Part shown: piece by piece, positions 39,525 to 48,549 of the stretch
Position numbering within the stretch: the stretch's first letter is position 1
How the letters are laid out: every line of letters starts with the position of its first letter
Origin: Paenalicyclobacillus macrosporangiidus
Lineage (GTDB): Bacteria; Bacillota; Bacilli; Alicyclobacillales; Alicyclobacillaceae
Assembly: GCF_900116805.1 (NCBI RefSeq)
Contig: NZ_FPBV01000008.1
Coordinates: 62,001-126,000, forward strand
Reading direction: 5' to 3'
DNA: 64,000 nucleotides
Made by a program: the position numbers and the translations under genes
The notes under the pieces: generated by a model
The model's input: the letters and a program-made list of their open reading frames with translations, nothing else
What the model was told of the DNA's origin: nothing
Databases searched by the model: none

Positions 39525-41192
39525 TCAGACCTTTAAAATACCGCCTGTGTTCGCGGAGGTCACCAATTTTTGATAGCGAGCCAAGTAGCCGCTTCTCACC
39601 TTCGGCTCCGGCGGCTGCCAGGCCGCCCTCCGGCGCGCCAGCTCCTCCTCGGGGAGCAGGACGTCGATACGCCGGTTCGGCAGGTCAATCACGATGCGAT
39701 CCCCGTTTTCCAAGAGCGCCAGGGGACCGCCCTCGGCCGCCTCCGGGGAGATGTGGCCGACCGCGATCCCGCGCGTGGCGCCGGAAAACCGCCCGTCGGT
39801 GATGAGGGCCACCTTCGTCCCCAGCCCCCGGCCGACGATGGACGACGTCGGAGCCAACATCTCTGGCATACCCGGCCCGCCCTTCGGGCCCTCGTACCGG
39901 ATGACCACCACGTGTCCCTCGCGCACCTCGCCGCTATCGATGCCCTGTTGGGCCTCCTCCTGCGAGTTGTATATGATAGCCTCGCCTTCAAAGCGCTGGA
40001 TCGACGGATCGACCGCACCCACTTTGATGACGGCCCCGTCCGGCGCCAGGTTGCCGTACAGGATGGACAGACCGCCGACCGGGCTGTAGGGATTTTCCTT
40101 GCGGCGGATGACCCGCTCGTCGAGGATCTCCGCGTCTGCCACATTTTCCGCGAGGGTCTTGCCGGTGACGGTGATGCGATCCCCGTGGAGCAGCCCCGGG
40201 ATGGACAGCAGTTCCTTGATGATGGCGCTGATCCCGCCGGCGCGGTGCACATCCTGGATGGAGTACTCCGATGCCGGGCTGATCTTGGCCAGGTACGGCA
40301 CCCGTTCTGCCACCTGATTGATGCGCCGCAGGTCGTATTCGATGCCCGCCTCGTTGGCGATGGCCAACAGGTGCAGCACGGTGTTGGTCGACCCGCCCAT
40401 CGCCATGTCGAGCGCGAACGCGTCGTCAATCGCTTCGGCGGTGATGATGTCCCGCGGCCGGATATCCTGTTGCACCATGCGGATCAGGTGCTTCGCTGCG
40501 TCGAGGATGAGCTGGTAGCGGTCTTTCGAGGTCGCGACGATGGTCCCGTTGCCGGGGAGGGCGATACCGAGCATCTCCATGATGCAGTTCATCGAGTTCG
40601 CGGTGAACATGCCGGAACAGGATCCACAGGTCGGACAGGCCAGCGTCTCCAGCTCTTGCAGGTCTTCCGCCGAGATGCGCCCCGCCTGGTAGGCGCCCAC
40701 GCCCTCGAACACCGACGACAGGGACAGCGTCCTGCCGCTGCGGGATCGCCCGGCCTCCATCGGGCCACCGGAGACGAACACCGCCGGCACGTTCGTCCGC
40801 ACCGCGGCCAACAACATCCCCGGGGTGATCTTGTCGCAGTTCGGGATGTAGAACACACCGTCAAACCAGTGGGCGTTGATCATCGTCTCGGCGGAGTCGG
40901 CGATGAGCTCACGGCTCGGCAGGGAGTAGCGCATGCCAATGTGGCCCATGGCGATGCCGTCGTCCACGCCGATGGTGTTGAACTCAAACGGGATGCCGCC
41001 CGCCTCCCGGATGGCCTCCTTGACCATCTTGCCCATCTCCTGCAGATGGACGTGGCCCGGGACGATGTCCACGTAGGAGTTGCACACGCCGATGAATGGT
41101 TTGGGCAGATCGGAGGGCTTCACGCCCGTCGCGTACAGGAGGCTGCGGTGGGGGGCGCGATCGACCCCTTTCTTAATCATGTCGCTGCGCAT
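39525..41192 (-). CDS. ilvD: Dihydroxy-acid dehydratase
   Basis: 555-aa iron-sulfur dehydratase yielding 2-keto acids for valine and isoleucine. It has the family region [19 protein letters not shown], cluster-linked cysteines in [13 protein letters not shown] and [17 protein letters not shown], and the C-terminal [14 protein letters not shown] at 41192 has only a moderate ribosome site. It follows ilvE after 69 nt. Confidence 0.96.
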   Translation of the reverse strand: MRSDMIKKGVDRAPHRSLLYATGVKPSDLPKPFIGVCNSYVDIVPGHVHLQEMGKMVKEAIREAGGIPFEFNTIGVDDGIAMGHIGMRYSLPSRELIADSAETMINAHWFDGVFYIPNCDKITPGMLLAAVRTNVPAVFVSGGPMEAGRSRSGRTLSLSSVFEGVGAYQAGRISAEDLQELETLACPTCGSCSGMFTANSMNCIMEMLGIALPGNGTIVATSKDRYQLILDAAKHLIRMVQQDIRPRDIITAEAIDDAFALDMAMGGSTNTVLHLLAIANEAGIEYDLRRINQVAERVPYLAKISPASEYSIQDVHRAGGISAIIKELLSIPGLLHGDRITVTGKTLAENVADAEILDERVIRRKENPYSPVGGLSILYGNLAPDGAVIKVGAVDPSIQRFEGEAIIYNSQEEAQQGIDSGEVREGHVVVIRYEGPKGGPGMPEMLAPTSSIVGRGLGTKVALITDGRFSGATRGIAVGHISPEAAEGGPLALLENGDRIVIDLPNRRIDVLLPEEELARRRAAWQPPEPKVRSGYLARYQKLVTSANTGGILKV

Positions 41193-41261
41193 AAGAACCT
41201 GGTCCCGCCTTTCTCCACTCGGTCACTGGATTCACCGGGCAGCTCGTGGGCCGCCATCCGG

Positions 41262-42176
41262 TCAGGTCACCGGCTGCCGTTCCGGGTACACCTTGACGCC
41301 GTCCGTCACGGCGCGCTTGCGGAACTCGGCCAACAGCTCATGGGTGATGGACCCCGGTTTGCCGTCGCCAATCACGCGGCCGTCCACCTTGATGACGGGG
41401 ACAATCTCGGCGGCCGTACCGGTGAGAAACACCTCATCCGCGGTGTACACGTCGTGGCGGGTGAAGGGCTCTTCCTTCACCACATACCCCAGCTCGCGGG
41501 CAATTTCGATGATGGCGTTCCGCGTGATGCCCTCCAGGGCGCCGAGATACGCGGGCGGGGTCCACAGGACGCGGTTGCGCACGATGAAGACGTTGTCCCC
41601 GGAGCACTCGGCGACGTATCCCTCCGTGTTGAGCGTCAGGGCCTCGCCGGCTCCGGCCAAACTGGCCTCGATGCGGATGAGGATGTTGTTCAGGTAGTTC
41701 AGCGACTTCACTTTCGGGTTGAGGATGTCCGAACGGTTGCGGCGGGTGGCGACCGTCACCACTTCCATCCCGCGTTCATAGAATTCCTTCGGATACAGGG
41801 CCAATTGTTCGGCGATCACGATGACGTTCGGCTCCTTGCAGCTCGCAGGATCCAGGCCCAGGTTGCCGACGCCCCGCGAGACGACCAGGCGGATGTACGC
41901 ATTCTCGAGGTTGTTCTTGCGTACGGTGTCCACAACGATTTTTTCCATCTCTTCCATTGAATAAGGGATGGTGAGGAGGATCGCTTGCGCGGAGTCGTAG
42001 AGTCGCACGAGGTGCTCCCGCAGCCGGTAGATGTTTCCGCCGTACGCGCGAATGCCTTCAAAGATGCCGTCGCCGTACAGAAAACCGTGGTCGTAGACGG
42101 AGACTTTTGCGTCCTCTTTGGTCACGAACGCCCCATTCATGAAGATCCACTGCGTCGCCTGCGTCACCGTTTCCAC
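41262..42176 (-). CDS. ilvE: Branched-chain amino-acid aminotransferase (class IV)
   Basis: 304-aa fold type IV PLP enzyme that makes Leu, Ile and Val from their keto acids. It shows VSVYDHGFLYGDGIFEGIRAY, the PLP lysine in LNPKVKSLNYLNNILIRIEA, and GYVAECSGDNVFIV. The outer start is GTG at 42176, but its GGGAG site is only 1 nt away. GTG at 42167, 10 nt from the same site, gives a more typical N terminus. First gene of the ilv-leu operon, which thus contains every enzyme needed from 2-ketoacid precursors except threonine deaminase. Confidence 0.94.
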   Translation of the reverse strand: METVTQATQWIFMNGAFVTKEDAKVSVYDHGFLYGDGIFEGIRAYGGNIYRLREHLVRLYDSAQAILLTIPYSMEEMEKIVVDTVRKNNLENAYIRLVVSRGVGNLGLDPASCKEPNVIVIAEQLALYPKEFYERGMEVVTVATRRNRSDILNPKVKSLNYLNNILIRIEASLAGAGEALTLNTEGYVAECSGDNVFIVRNRVLWTPPAYLGALEGITRNAIIEIARELGYVVKEEPFTRHDVYTADEVFLTGTAAEIVPVIKVDGRVIGDGKPGSITHELLAEFRKRAVTDGVKVYPERQPVT

Positions 42177-42328
42177 ACTCCCAAGTCATGTTCGTTCCCC
42201 GCCACAGTGCCGTTACCACGAAAAATGTCCGAATGTTCCAAAGAAAGGCGTTTGCCGGGAGCAGTCCCGTCGCCCGTCCGCTTGGAACCCTTCGAACGCT
42301 CGCGAGTGTAGCAAGAAGCTGTGGTTTG
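42177..42328 (-). promoter_or_regulatory. Structured ilvE leader without a T-box
   Basis: About 150 nt of leader RNA. It can form an outer GTTCCAA/TTGGAAC pairing around an inner CGGGA-CTGC-TCCCG hairpin, followed about 10 nt later by TTTTT. This could be an attenuator. The T-box core AGGGTGG.ACC is absent, as is a leader peptide rich in Leu, Ile or Val. Confidence 0.35.
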
Positions 42329-42334
42329 TTCGTG

Positions 42335-42363
42335 ATTGTAAGTCGGTTTCAAAAGCATGTCAA
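42335..42363 (-). promoter_or_regulatory. Strong SigA promoter of the ilv-leu operon
   Basis: Perfect -35 TTGACA (42358-42363), 17-bp spacer, -10 TACAAT (42335-42340). Expected start near 42328. Confidence 0.85.
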
Positions 42364-42373
42364 TGTACGAATG

Positions 42374-42438
42374 AGCCTGGCGACCGAATGTAAGCGATTA
42401 CGAGATTTTTTCGTAAACGCTTACTTTCTTGCCAGGCT
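42374..42438. promoter_or_regulatory. Nested inverted repeat holding two cre-like (CcpA) sites upstream of ilvE
   Basis: Outer arms AGCCTGGC (42374-42381) and GCCAGGCT (42431-42438) enclose inner 14-nt arms (42390-42403 and 42411-42424), which pair except at one position. Each inner arm is itself a GTAA-NNNN-TTAC element. TGTAAGCGATTACG (42389-42402) matches the cre consensus TGWAANCGNTNWCA at 13 of 14 positions; the other arm matches at 12. They sit about 60-95 bp upstream of the start site. In B. subtilis CcpA activates ilv-leu from an upstream cre. Confidence 0.6.
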
Positions 42439-42484
42439 TGGAAATCGTCAGACTTCGAAATTTTTTGCGCCACCTGCGCCAACG

Positions 42485-42502
42485 GCGGGCGGATCCGCCC
42501 GC
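42485..42502. repeat. 18-bp perfect palindrome after the Rieske remnant
   Basis: GCGGGCGGA followed by its reverse complement, 75 nt beyond the end of the remnant gene. It may end transcription of the lut cluster before the ilv promoter region, but no T-tract follows. Confidence 0.35.
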
Positions 42503-42576
42503 TCCATCCGTAGACGCGCGCCGCGCCCCCAGCGTTCGGCGGGCTTGACCGACCACCGCCGGCCTCCGCCGGCCAC

Positions 42577-42954
42577 TCAGCGGGACGTCGTGTCCCCGGA
42601 ACCACGCGGGCCCCTTCCGAGGGCCCGCCGCAGCATGTGGCGATACCGCAGCATCGGGCCGTCCGACGGCACGTGCACCTCGTCCTGCATCTGGAACGGT
42701 GCGCGCCGCGGCCGCAGCGACTCGACGATGCGCTGATCCTCCTCGAGCACGTGCAGTGTGTGGGACAGGTGGTGTTCATCCATCAGCGCGGCGTCGTGGG
42801 CGAAGTTGCGCAAACACATGCCAAAAATCCACGTCGTCTCCTCGTCCGCCGGCGTGAAGGTGAGGAAGGGCTCCTGCCCGTGCACCGTCACACGGCACGG
42901 CCCCGGGCGCACCTCCTCCGTCAAGGCCACCGCGTACCAGGCTTCCCGCAGCAT
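42577..42954 (-). pseudogene. Rieske-type aromatic oxygenase remnant lacking the Rieske domain
   Basis: 125-codon frame. The first 20 or so residues (MLREAWYAVALTEEV) match the start of vanillate-demethylase-type Rieske oxygenases. From about residue 35 the sequence (EETTWIFGMCLRNFAHD, then VLEEDQRIVESLRP and DEVHVPSDGPMLRYR) matches the extreme C-terminal part of the same family. The intervening CxH/CxxH Rieske cluster and iron-binding domain, about 200 residues, are missing. ATG at 42954 has GGGAGGG upstream, so it may still be translated. Most likely an internal deletion. A small genuine protein family is the alternative. Confidence 0.55.
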
Positions 42955-43076
42955 CCCGCATCCCTCCCGCGCAGGGTGATGATGATATGCGTATGCGCGA
43001 TTGCGGACACGGGCGCGGACAGGAGCCCAGGATGCCGCCGGAGGGACACGGGGAGGGGACGCGAGCGGCAGCGGCC

Positions 43077-43775
43077 TTACGGCGCCTCGCCCTCGTCCTG
43101 CCAGAGCAGCGCGTACACCGCGGCGGGGCCGTGGATGCCCACCGTCCCGTCCCCCTCGATGTCGGACGAGCGGCTCGGGCCCGTGATGAAGTTGACGGAC
43201 GAAGGGATGCCCGCGGCATTGGCGGCGACCTGCGCCAGCGCCTCGCCGAGACGCGTGTACAGCCGGCTCACCGGGACCAAGGCGATGTGCACCGGCGGCA
43301 GAAGGCTGACGGACCGGCCCTGCTGCGGCGACGTCACCACGGCGATGGTCCCCGTGTCGGCCACCGCGAAGGCGCACCCTGTGATGCCGACGTCCACCTG
43401 GGCGAACCGCTCCACCACCTGGCGGCGATCCGCCTCCGCGCCCGTCCACTGGACGACGTCGTAGCCGCTGAGCACGTCCTCCAGCCCGTGCTCCGTCACC
43501 CACTCCGGCCCCCAGGTACCTACGCGGGCAGGGGCCAACTGGGCGAGCAGCTCACGAAGCCCTTGGTGCAGCGCCGCCAAGCTGTCGAAGGCGCGCGCGT
43601 GGCCGCCCAATTTCTCCAACTCCACGATGAACTTATCCATCCGCTCGGGCAACGGCAACGCATACGTCTGCCAGAAGTCCGGTGCACCAATCTCTTCGCG
43701 CGGCGGCGCCTCGGCCAGGGGCGTGGACCGGCCCAGCCGCCCGGCAATCCGCTTGAGAAAGTCGGCCTCGTTCAC
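43077..43775 (-). CDS. lutC: Lactate utilisation protein C (LutC/YkgG family)
   Basis: 232-aa cytoplasmic subunit of the LutABC L-lactate oxidising complex. It carries the LUD domain with VDVGITGCAFAVADTGTIAVVTSPQQGRS in segments, and HIALVPVSRLY. GTG at 43775 overlaps the lutB TGA (GTGA) and follows GGAGGGG. Third gene of lutABC. Confidence 0.92.
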   Translation of the reverse strand: MNEADFLKRIAGRLGRSTPLAEAPPREEIGAPDFWQTYALPLPERMDKFIVELEKLGGHARAFDSLAALHQGLRELLAQLAPARVGTWGPEWVTEHGLEDVLSGYDVVQWTGAEADRRQVVERFAQVDVGITGCAFAVADTGTIAVVTSPQQGRSVSLLPPVHIALVPVSRLYTRLGEALAQVAANAAGIPSSVNFITGPSRSSDIEGDGTVGIHGPAAVYALLWQDEGEAP

Positions 43776-45295
43776 CGCTCAGCCCCTCCTTTGCCGCCGT
43801 CGTCCGCCCGCGATGGATCCGCCTGCCGCCTATCCACTGCGGCCGGCTGCCCGACGGCCTCCCGGTCCAGCGCCCGCTCTTCCAATTCGGGCGCCAGGCG
43901 CTTCCACCGCTCGCGGAACGGCACAGGGTCCAGTGCGGGCGCATGGCGGCTGTGCGTCCAGCCGAACAGCGGTCCGAACGTCGATTCGATGTACCCCTGC
44001 CGGACCAAGGGCCGCTGGGCGGTGCGCGCCAGGCGCATCACAAAGCGGTAGCGGCCCGGGCTGGAAAACGCCTGGCGAAAGCCGCGGAACGCGAAGCGTT
44101 CGGCAGCCTTCACCCGTCCTTCGCGGACATTGCGCCTGCGCAGCCGGACCAGCATGTCGTGCAGCGGGATCTTGACCGGGCACGCCTCGAAGCACGCCCC
44201 GCAGAGGCTGGAGGCGTACGGCAGGTCGGCGTACTCCGAACCCTGATTGAGCAGCGGCGTCAGGACCGCGCCAATCGGCCCCGAATACACGGCCCCGTAC
44301 GCGTGCCCGCCAATTTGCCGGTACACCGGACACACATTCAAACAGGCGCCGCAGCGGATGCAGTGCAGCACCTCCTGAAAATCGGGATCGCCCAGTTGAG
44401 ACGACCGGTTGTTGTCGAGGATGACGACGTGCAGCTCGTCCGGTCCGTCCAGCTCGCCGGGGCGGCGCGGCCCCGTGATCATGCTCATGTACGCCGTCAG
44501 CTTCTGGCCCGTGCCCGCGCGCGGCAGGAGATTGGCCATCACCTCCAGGTCGGCGAACGTCGGCAACAGGCGCTCCATCCCCATCATCACGATGTGCACG
44601 GGCGGCAGCGTCGTCACCATCCGGCCGTTTCCCTCGTTCGTGAACAGCACGACCGTTCCCGACTCCGCAATGGCGAAGTTGCACCCGGTGATGCCGATGT
44701 CGGCGCTCAAAAACTTCTCCCGCAGCTGCCTCCGGGCGAACCCCGCCAACGAGGGGGTGTCTGTGCCGAGCCCCTCGCCGCCGGCCCGCATGAAGAGATC
44801 GCGGATCTGCTCCCGGTTCTTGTGAATCGCCGGCGCGATGATGTGGGACGGCCCCTCGCCCGCGAGCTGAATGATGTACTCGCCGAGGTCCGTCTCCACC
44901 ACCTCGGCCCCCAGCGCCTCGAGATGGCGGTTGATGTGCACCTCTTCCGAGACCATCGACTTCGATTTCACGATCAACTTGGCCTTTTTCTCCTCGACGA
45001 TCCCGCTGACAACGCGGGCCGCCTCCGCGGCGTCGGCGGCGAAGTACACCTTGCCGCCGCGTGCGCGGACCTGATCGGCGAACTGCTTGAGATAGTAATC
45101 CAGATGCGCCACCGTGTGCGCGCGGATCCGCCGGCCCCGTTCGCGCCAATCCTCCCAGCGCCCGAGTTCTTCCGACGCCTTCAACTTGTTGTTCTTGAGC
45201 CGGGCGGTGGTGAAGCGAACCGCCTTGCGCAAGAATTCGTCCTGCAGAGCGTGGTGTGCCCGCTCCATCACGGTTGTTCGGCGCCCGTCCTCCAT
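43772..45295 (-). CDS. lutB: Lactate utilisation iron-sulfur protein B
   Basis: 507-aa LutB subunit. An N-terminal LUD domain (about 60-300, with ADIGITGCNFAIAESGTVV) precedes two 4Fe-4S motifs, CIRCGACLNVCPVY and CGACFEACPVKIPLHDML. The C-terminal tail is charged and variable. The ATG at 45295 overlaps the lutA stop by one base (TGATG); the GTG at 45298 is equally possible. It accepts electrons from lactate oxidation within LutABC. Confidence 0.93.
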   Translation of the reverse strand: MEDGRRTTVMERAHHALQDEFLRKAVRFTTARLKNNKLKASEELGRWEDWRERGRRIRAHTVAHLDYYLKQFADQVRARGGKVYFAADAAEAARVVSGIVEEKKAKLIVKSKSMVSEEVHINRHLEALGAEVVETDLGEYIIQLAGEGPSHIIAPAIHKNREQIRDLFMRAGGEGLGTDTPSLAGFARRQLREKFLSADIGITGCNFAIAESGTVVLFTNEGNGRMVTTLPPVHIVMMGMERLLPTFADLEVMANLLPRAGTGQKLTAYMSMITGPRRPGELDGPDELHVVILDNNRSSQLGDPDFQEVLHCIRCGACLNVCPVYRQIGGHAYGAVYSGPIGAVLTPLLNQGSEYADLPYASSLCGACFEACPVKIPLHDMLVRLRRRNVREGRVKAAERFAFRGFRQAFSSPGRYRFVMRLARTAQRPLVRQGYIESTFGPLFGWTHSRHAPALDPVPFRERWKRLAPELEERALDREAVGQPAAVDRRQADPSRADDGGKGGAER

Positions 45296-46038
45296 CACAC
45301 CACGACCTTTCCAATCCGCATGCCTTCATACAACAGCTGCGCCAGATGCAGCACCCGCACCGGTTTTCCCTGATGGCGCAGCCGCCCGCCGATGTTCATC
45401 AGGCACCCCATGTCCGTGCCGACCAGAACCTCCGCGCCGGTCTCCAGGACATGCTCGACCTTCTCATCCACCATCGCCGTGGACACCTCGTGCATCTTGA
45501 CGGCGAAAGTCCCGCCGAATCCGCAGCAATCGCTGGCGCCCGGGAGATCGACCAACTGCAAATCACGCACGCGGCGCAGGAGCCGCAAGGGTTCATCGCG
45601 GACCCCGAGCAGGCGGGAGCCGTGGCACGACGGGTGGTAGGTGACCCGGTACGGAAACTGGGCTCCGAGATCCTCGACACCCAGGACGTTCACCAGGAAC
45701 TGGGAGAATTCATAGGTCTTCTTGGCCAGTTCGTGGGCCCGCCAGGCCAGCGCCGGGTCGTCGGCGAACAATTCCGCATAGCAGTGATGAATCATCCCCA
45801 CACAGGACCCCGAGGGCGACACGACGTAATCGGCGTCCGCAAACGCATCCAGGAGATTCTTCGCCACCTCCCGCGCCTCGTCGGCGTAGCCGCTGTTGAA
45901 CGCCGGTTGTCCGCAGCAGGTCTGTCCCTCCGGGAATTCCATGTGCACACCGTGCGCCGCAAGGATCCGCGCCATCGCCTCCCCCACGTCCGGGAAGAAG
46001 TTATCCACCAGACACGTGATGAACAGTGCAACCTTCAA
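45295..46038 (-). CDS. lutA: Lactate utilisation protein A (Fe-S oxidoreductase)
   Basis: 247-aa subunit with the two CCG cysteine motifs of the family (GQTCCGQPAFNSGY about residue 38 and ASDCCGFGGTFAVK about residue 180). These resemble glycolate oxidase GlcF and heterodisulfide reductase. I chose TTG at 46038 (LKVALFITCLVD), which follows GAGGGGGAAG. The open frame to 46122 adds a non-conserved stretch. The gene is 106 nt after the aldolase gene, and no LutR-type regulator lies nearby. Confidence 0.92.
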   Translation of the reverse strand: MKVALFITCLVDNFFPDVGEAMARILAAHGVHMEFPEGQTCCGQPAFNSGYADEAREVAKNLLDAFADADYVVSPSGSCVGMIHHCYAELFADDPALAWRAHELAKKTYEFSQFLVNVLGVEDLGAQFPYRVTYHPSCHGSRLLGVRDEPLRLLRRVRDLQLVDLPGASDCCGFGGTFAVKMHEVSTAMVDEKVEHVLETGAEVLVGTDMGCLMNIGGRLRHQGKPVRVLHLAQLLYEGMRIGKVVV

Positions 46039-46144
46039 GCTCTCTTCCCCCTCGCGCCCCGGAGCCGGGCGCGTGTCCCATCGTTCGGCCTCTAGTGTGA
46101 GCCAAGTCCAGGAAAACTGCAATGGTCATATGCGGGAAGACAGC

Positions 46145-46927
46145 TTATGAAATCGGTTTACCCGCAATCCCCTGCGCGCTCGCCCGCAATCTCCGCCACG
46201 ACTCGGCCAACAAACCCCAGTCGGCGCTGAGGGCCACCCAGGTGACCCCCCGCTCCAGCCACGCGCGCGCAGATGCCCCGTCCCGGGCGAAGATGGCCAC
46301 CGGCAGATGCTGCTCGCGCACCGTTCGAATCGCCCCGTTCAGCGCCTCCGTCACCGCGGGGTGATCCATCTGCCCGGGCACCCCCAGATCAACGGACAGG
46401 TCGTAGGGGCCGAGGAACACGCCGCTCACCCCGGGGATGTCGCAGTAATGGGGCAGTGCCTCAAATTGGGCCCGGGATTCTGCCATCACCCACACCTGGG
46501 TGTCGGCGTTCGACTTGGCAGCGAACTCGGCGCCTCCGATGCGGCCGAATCCGGCCGCGGCCACGAACGGGTTGCTTCCCCGGTGCCCCTGCGGCGGGAA
46601 CTTCACCCGTTCCATCACCCGAGCAATGTCCTCCGGAGACGGAGAACCCGCGACAATCACCCCGGTCAGACCGTGATCGAACACCGGTGCCAAATGCAGG
46701 GCGTCTTCCACCGGACAGCGCACGAACACGTCGATGCCCTGGGCCGCGTCGATGAATTGGGTCATCCGGTCCACCGGGTAGGTGCCGTGCTCAGCATCCA
46801 ACACGACGAAGTCCAGGCCGGCCGCTGCGGCGACGCGGACCACGGCGGGGTCATGGCCGAGCAGGAAGGTGCCGAAGCGCCGCGTCTCCACGCCTTCTGC
46901 GTGAGGGTTTCGATGGGTGTGTGTCAT
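46145..46927 (-). CDS. HpcH/HpaI-type 2-oxo-acid aldolase
   Basis: 260-aa class II, metal-dependent TIM-barrel aldolase that splits 4-hydroxy-2-oxo acids into pyruvate and an aldehyde. Landmarks are VVLDAEHGTYPVDRM (about 42-56), the metal-binding region MAESRAQFEALPHYCDIPGV, and GPYDLSVDLGVPGQMDHPAV. ATG at 46927 follows GGAGGAGGAA. It lies between an MFS carrier gene and lutABC, so its pyruvate product and lactate metabolism may be connected. The true substrate is not known. Confidence 0.88.
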   Translation of the reverse strand: MTHTHRNPHAEGVETRRFGTFLLGHDPAVVRVAAAAGLDFVVLDAEHGTYPVDRMTQFIDAAQGIDVFVRCPVEDALHLAPVFDHGLTGVIVAGSPSPEDIARVMERVKFPPQGHRGSNPFVAAAGFGRIGGAEFAAKSNADTQVWVMAESRAQFEALPHYCDIPGVSGVFLGPYDLSVDLGVPGQMDHPAVTEALNGAIRTVREQHLPVAIFARDGASARAWLERGVTWVALSADWGLLAESWRRLRASAQGIAGKPIS

Positions 46928-47045
46928 CCAGGTTCCTCCTCCACGGATCCGGGGGGCGCCGCGCCCTTGTGAGGGATGAGCGCGGGCCCCCCGATGTCTC
47001 ATGACGAAAGGGTGACGAGGCCGACGGACCCGTCGTGTACGTCGT

Positions 47046-48374
47046 TCAATGCAGGTTCTGCGCCGCCTCCAGGTGGGTCGACACAGCGTGTTCCTTGCGC
47101 AGGGACAAGACCAACAGGGTGCACAGGACGAGGAACGCGGCCATCACATACAGACCAATCTGCGTGCTGCCGGTCGCCTGCTTCACATACCCAAGGATGT
47201 ACGGGCCGACGAAGCCGCCGAGGTTGCCGACCGAGTTGACGATGGCGATGCCGACGGCAGCCGTGGCCTCCGTCAGGAACAGGTTCGGCAGTGCCCAGAA
47301 GGGTCCATAGAAACTGTAAATGCCAAACACGCCGATGGTCAACAGGATGATGGATGCGGTCGGACTGTTCGTGGCCAGGCCCACCAACACCAGCGTGACC
47401 GCCCCGATGAGCGGCGGAATGGCGGTGTGCCAACGGCGTTCGAGCGTCTGGTCGGAGTGGCGGCCGTTGGCAATCATTCCGATTGCGCCGGCGATGTACG
47501 GGATCATGGTCAACAGGCCGACCGTGGTGTTCGAGAATTGCGTCGACAACGCCTTGACAATCTGGGGCAACCAGAAGTTGATCCCGTAAAACCCGGTGGT
47601 CAGGCAGAAGTAGACGGCGGCGAACAGCCACACGCGGCCGTTGGTGAACACTTGGCCGACGGTCAACTTCTCGCGGTTCATCTTCGCTTCGCGCTCTTTC
47701 TCCAACTCGCCGTTGAGCCAGTCCTTCTCCTCCTGCGTCAACCATTTGGCGCGGCTCGGACGGTCGGGCAGCAGGAACAAGGTCAGGACGCCGCAGACGA
47801 CCGCCGGCAGGCCCTCCAGGATGTACAACCAGCGCCAGCTGCCCCAACCGAGCCAGTTCACGTGATCGAGGATCACCCCGGAGATGGGCGCGCCGATGAT
47901 GTTCGACAGTGCAAGCGCTGTCATGAACAGGCCGACGGCTTTGGCCTGATCCCGCGTGCGGAACCAGTACGTGATGTAGAGAATCATGCCCGGGAAGAAA
48001 CCGGCCTCCGCGACGCCGAGCAAGAACCGCAGGATGTACAGGTGCGTGACGTTTTCGACCGCGCCCGTCAACATGGCGACGATGCCCCAGGTGACGAGGA
48101 TGCGGGCGATCCACACGCGTGCCCCCACCCGGTGCAGGATCATGTTGCTCGGGACTTCAAAGAGAAAGTAACCGATGAAGAAGATGCCAGAGACGAGGCC
48201 GAACGCCTCCGAGCTGATGGCCAGTGCCTTGTTCATCGTCAGCGCCGCGTAACTGGTGTTGGTGCGGTCGAGGAACGCGACGATGTACAGGATGATGATC
48301 CACGGGATGATGTGGTTCCGGACTTTCCGCGTCGCGCTCGCCGCCACTTCATCCACGGCAGTGGCATTCGCCAT
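47046..48374 (-). CDS. MFS transporter, anion:cation symporter type
   Basis: 442-aa inner-membrane carrier with 12 predicted helices. It fits the ACS family (tartrate, phthalate, hydroxyphenylacetate, glucarate and similar organic anions): IILYIVAFLDRTNTSYAAL in helix 1 and GVAEAGFFPGMILYITYWF in helix 4. A charged central loop (about 205-235) is also present. ATG at 48374 follows AAGGGGG. A weak promoter (TTGAAA at 48440-48445, TATTAT at 48419-48424, 15-bp spacer) lies upstream. As first gene of the cluster with aldolase and lutABC, it probably imports the acid that feeds them. Confidence 0.88.
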   Translation of the reverse strand: MANATAVDEVAASATRKVRNHIIPWIIILYIVAFLDRTNTSYAALTMNKALAISSEAFGLVSGIFFIGYFLFEVPSNMILHRVGARVWIARILVTWGIVAMLTGAVENVTHLYILRFLLGVAEAGFFPGMILYITYWFRTRDQAKAVGLFMTALALSNIIGAPISGVILDHVNWLGWGSWRWLYILEGLPAVVCGVLTLFLLPDRPSRAKWLTQEEKDWLNGELEKEREAKMNREKLTVGQVFTNGRVWLFAAVYFCLTTGFYGINFWLPQIVKALSTQFSNTTVGLLTMIPYIAGAIGMIANGRHSDQTLERRWHTAIPPLIGAVTLVLVGLATNSPTASIILLTIGVFGIYSFYGPFWALPNLFLTEATAAVGIAIVNSVGNLGGFVGPYILGYVKQATGSTQIGLYVMAAFLVLCTLLVLSLRKEHAVSTHLEAAQNLH

Positions 48375-48549
48375 TCGGATACCCCCTTGTCCGGCAGAGC
48401 CGGTGATATAATACTCGAATAATAGCATGTTTTATTTGATTTCAACCACATTGAGAAACTCATGAAATGGTTCCTGCCCTGTGTGCGCGCATCAGACCGT
48501 CATCCTGTGCGGTTGGTCGCCCAGGACGGGAGCGGGTGGAGGGATACGT

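Noticed and set aside
42164-42358. 64-codon minus-strand frame in the ilvE leader as a possible attenuation leader peptide
   Set aside because: It lacks runs of Leu, Ile or Val codons, has no ribosome site, begins upstream of the predicted transcript start and runs into ilvE.
42374-42438. Nested inverted repeat upstream of ilvE as a transcription terminator
   Set aside because: No T-tract follows the outer arms on either strand, and the inner arms fit cre sites. An operator role is more likely.
43830-45329. 499-codon minus-strand frame in a different phase of lutB
   Set aside because: Gly/Arg-rich out-of-frame reading of the lutB gene, whose correct frame has the 4Fe-4S motifs.
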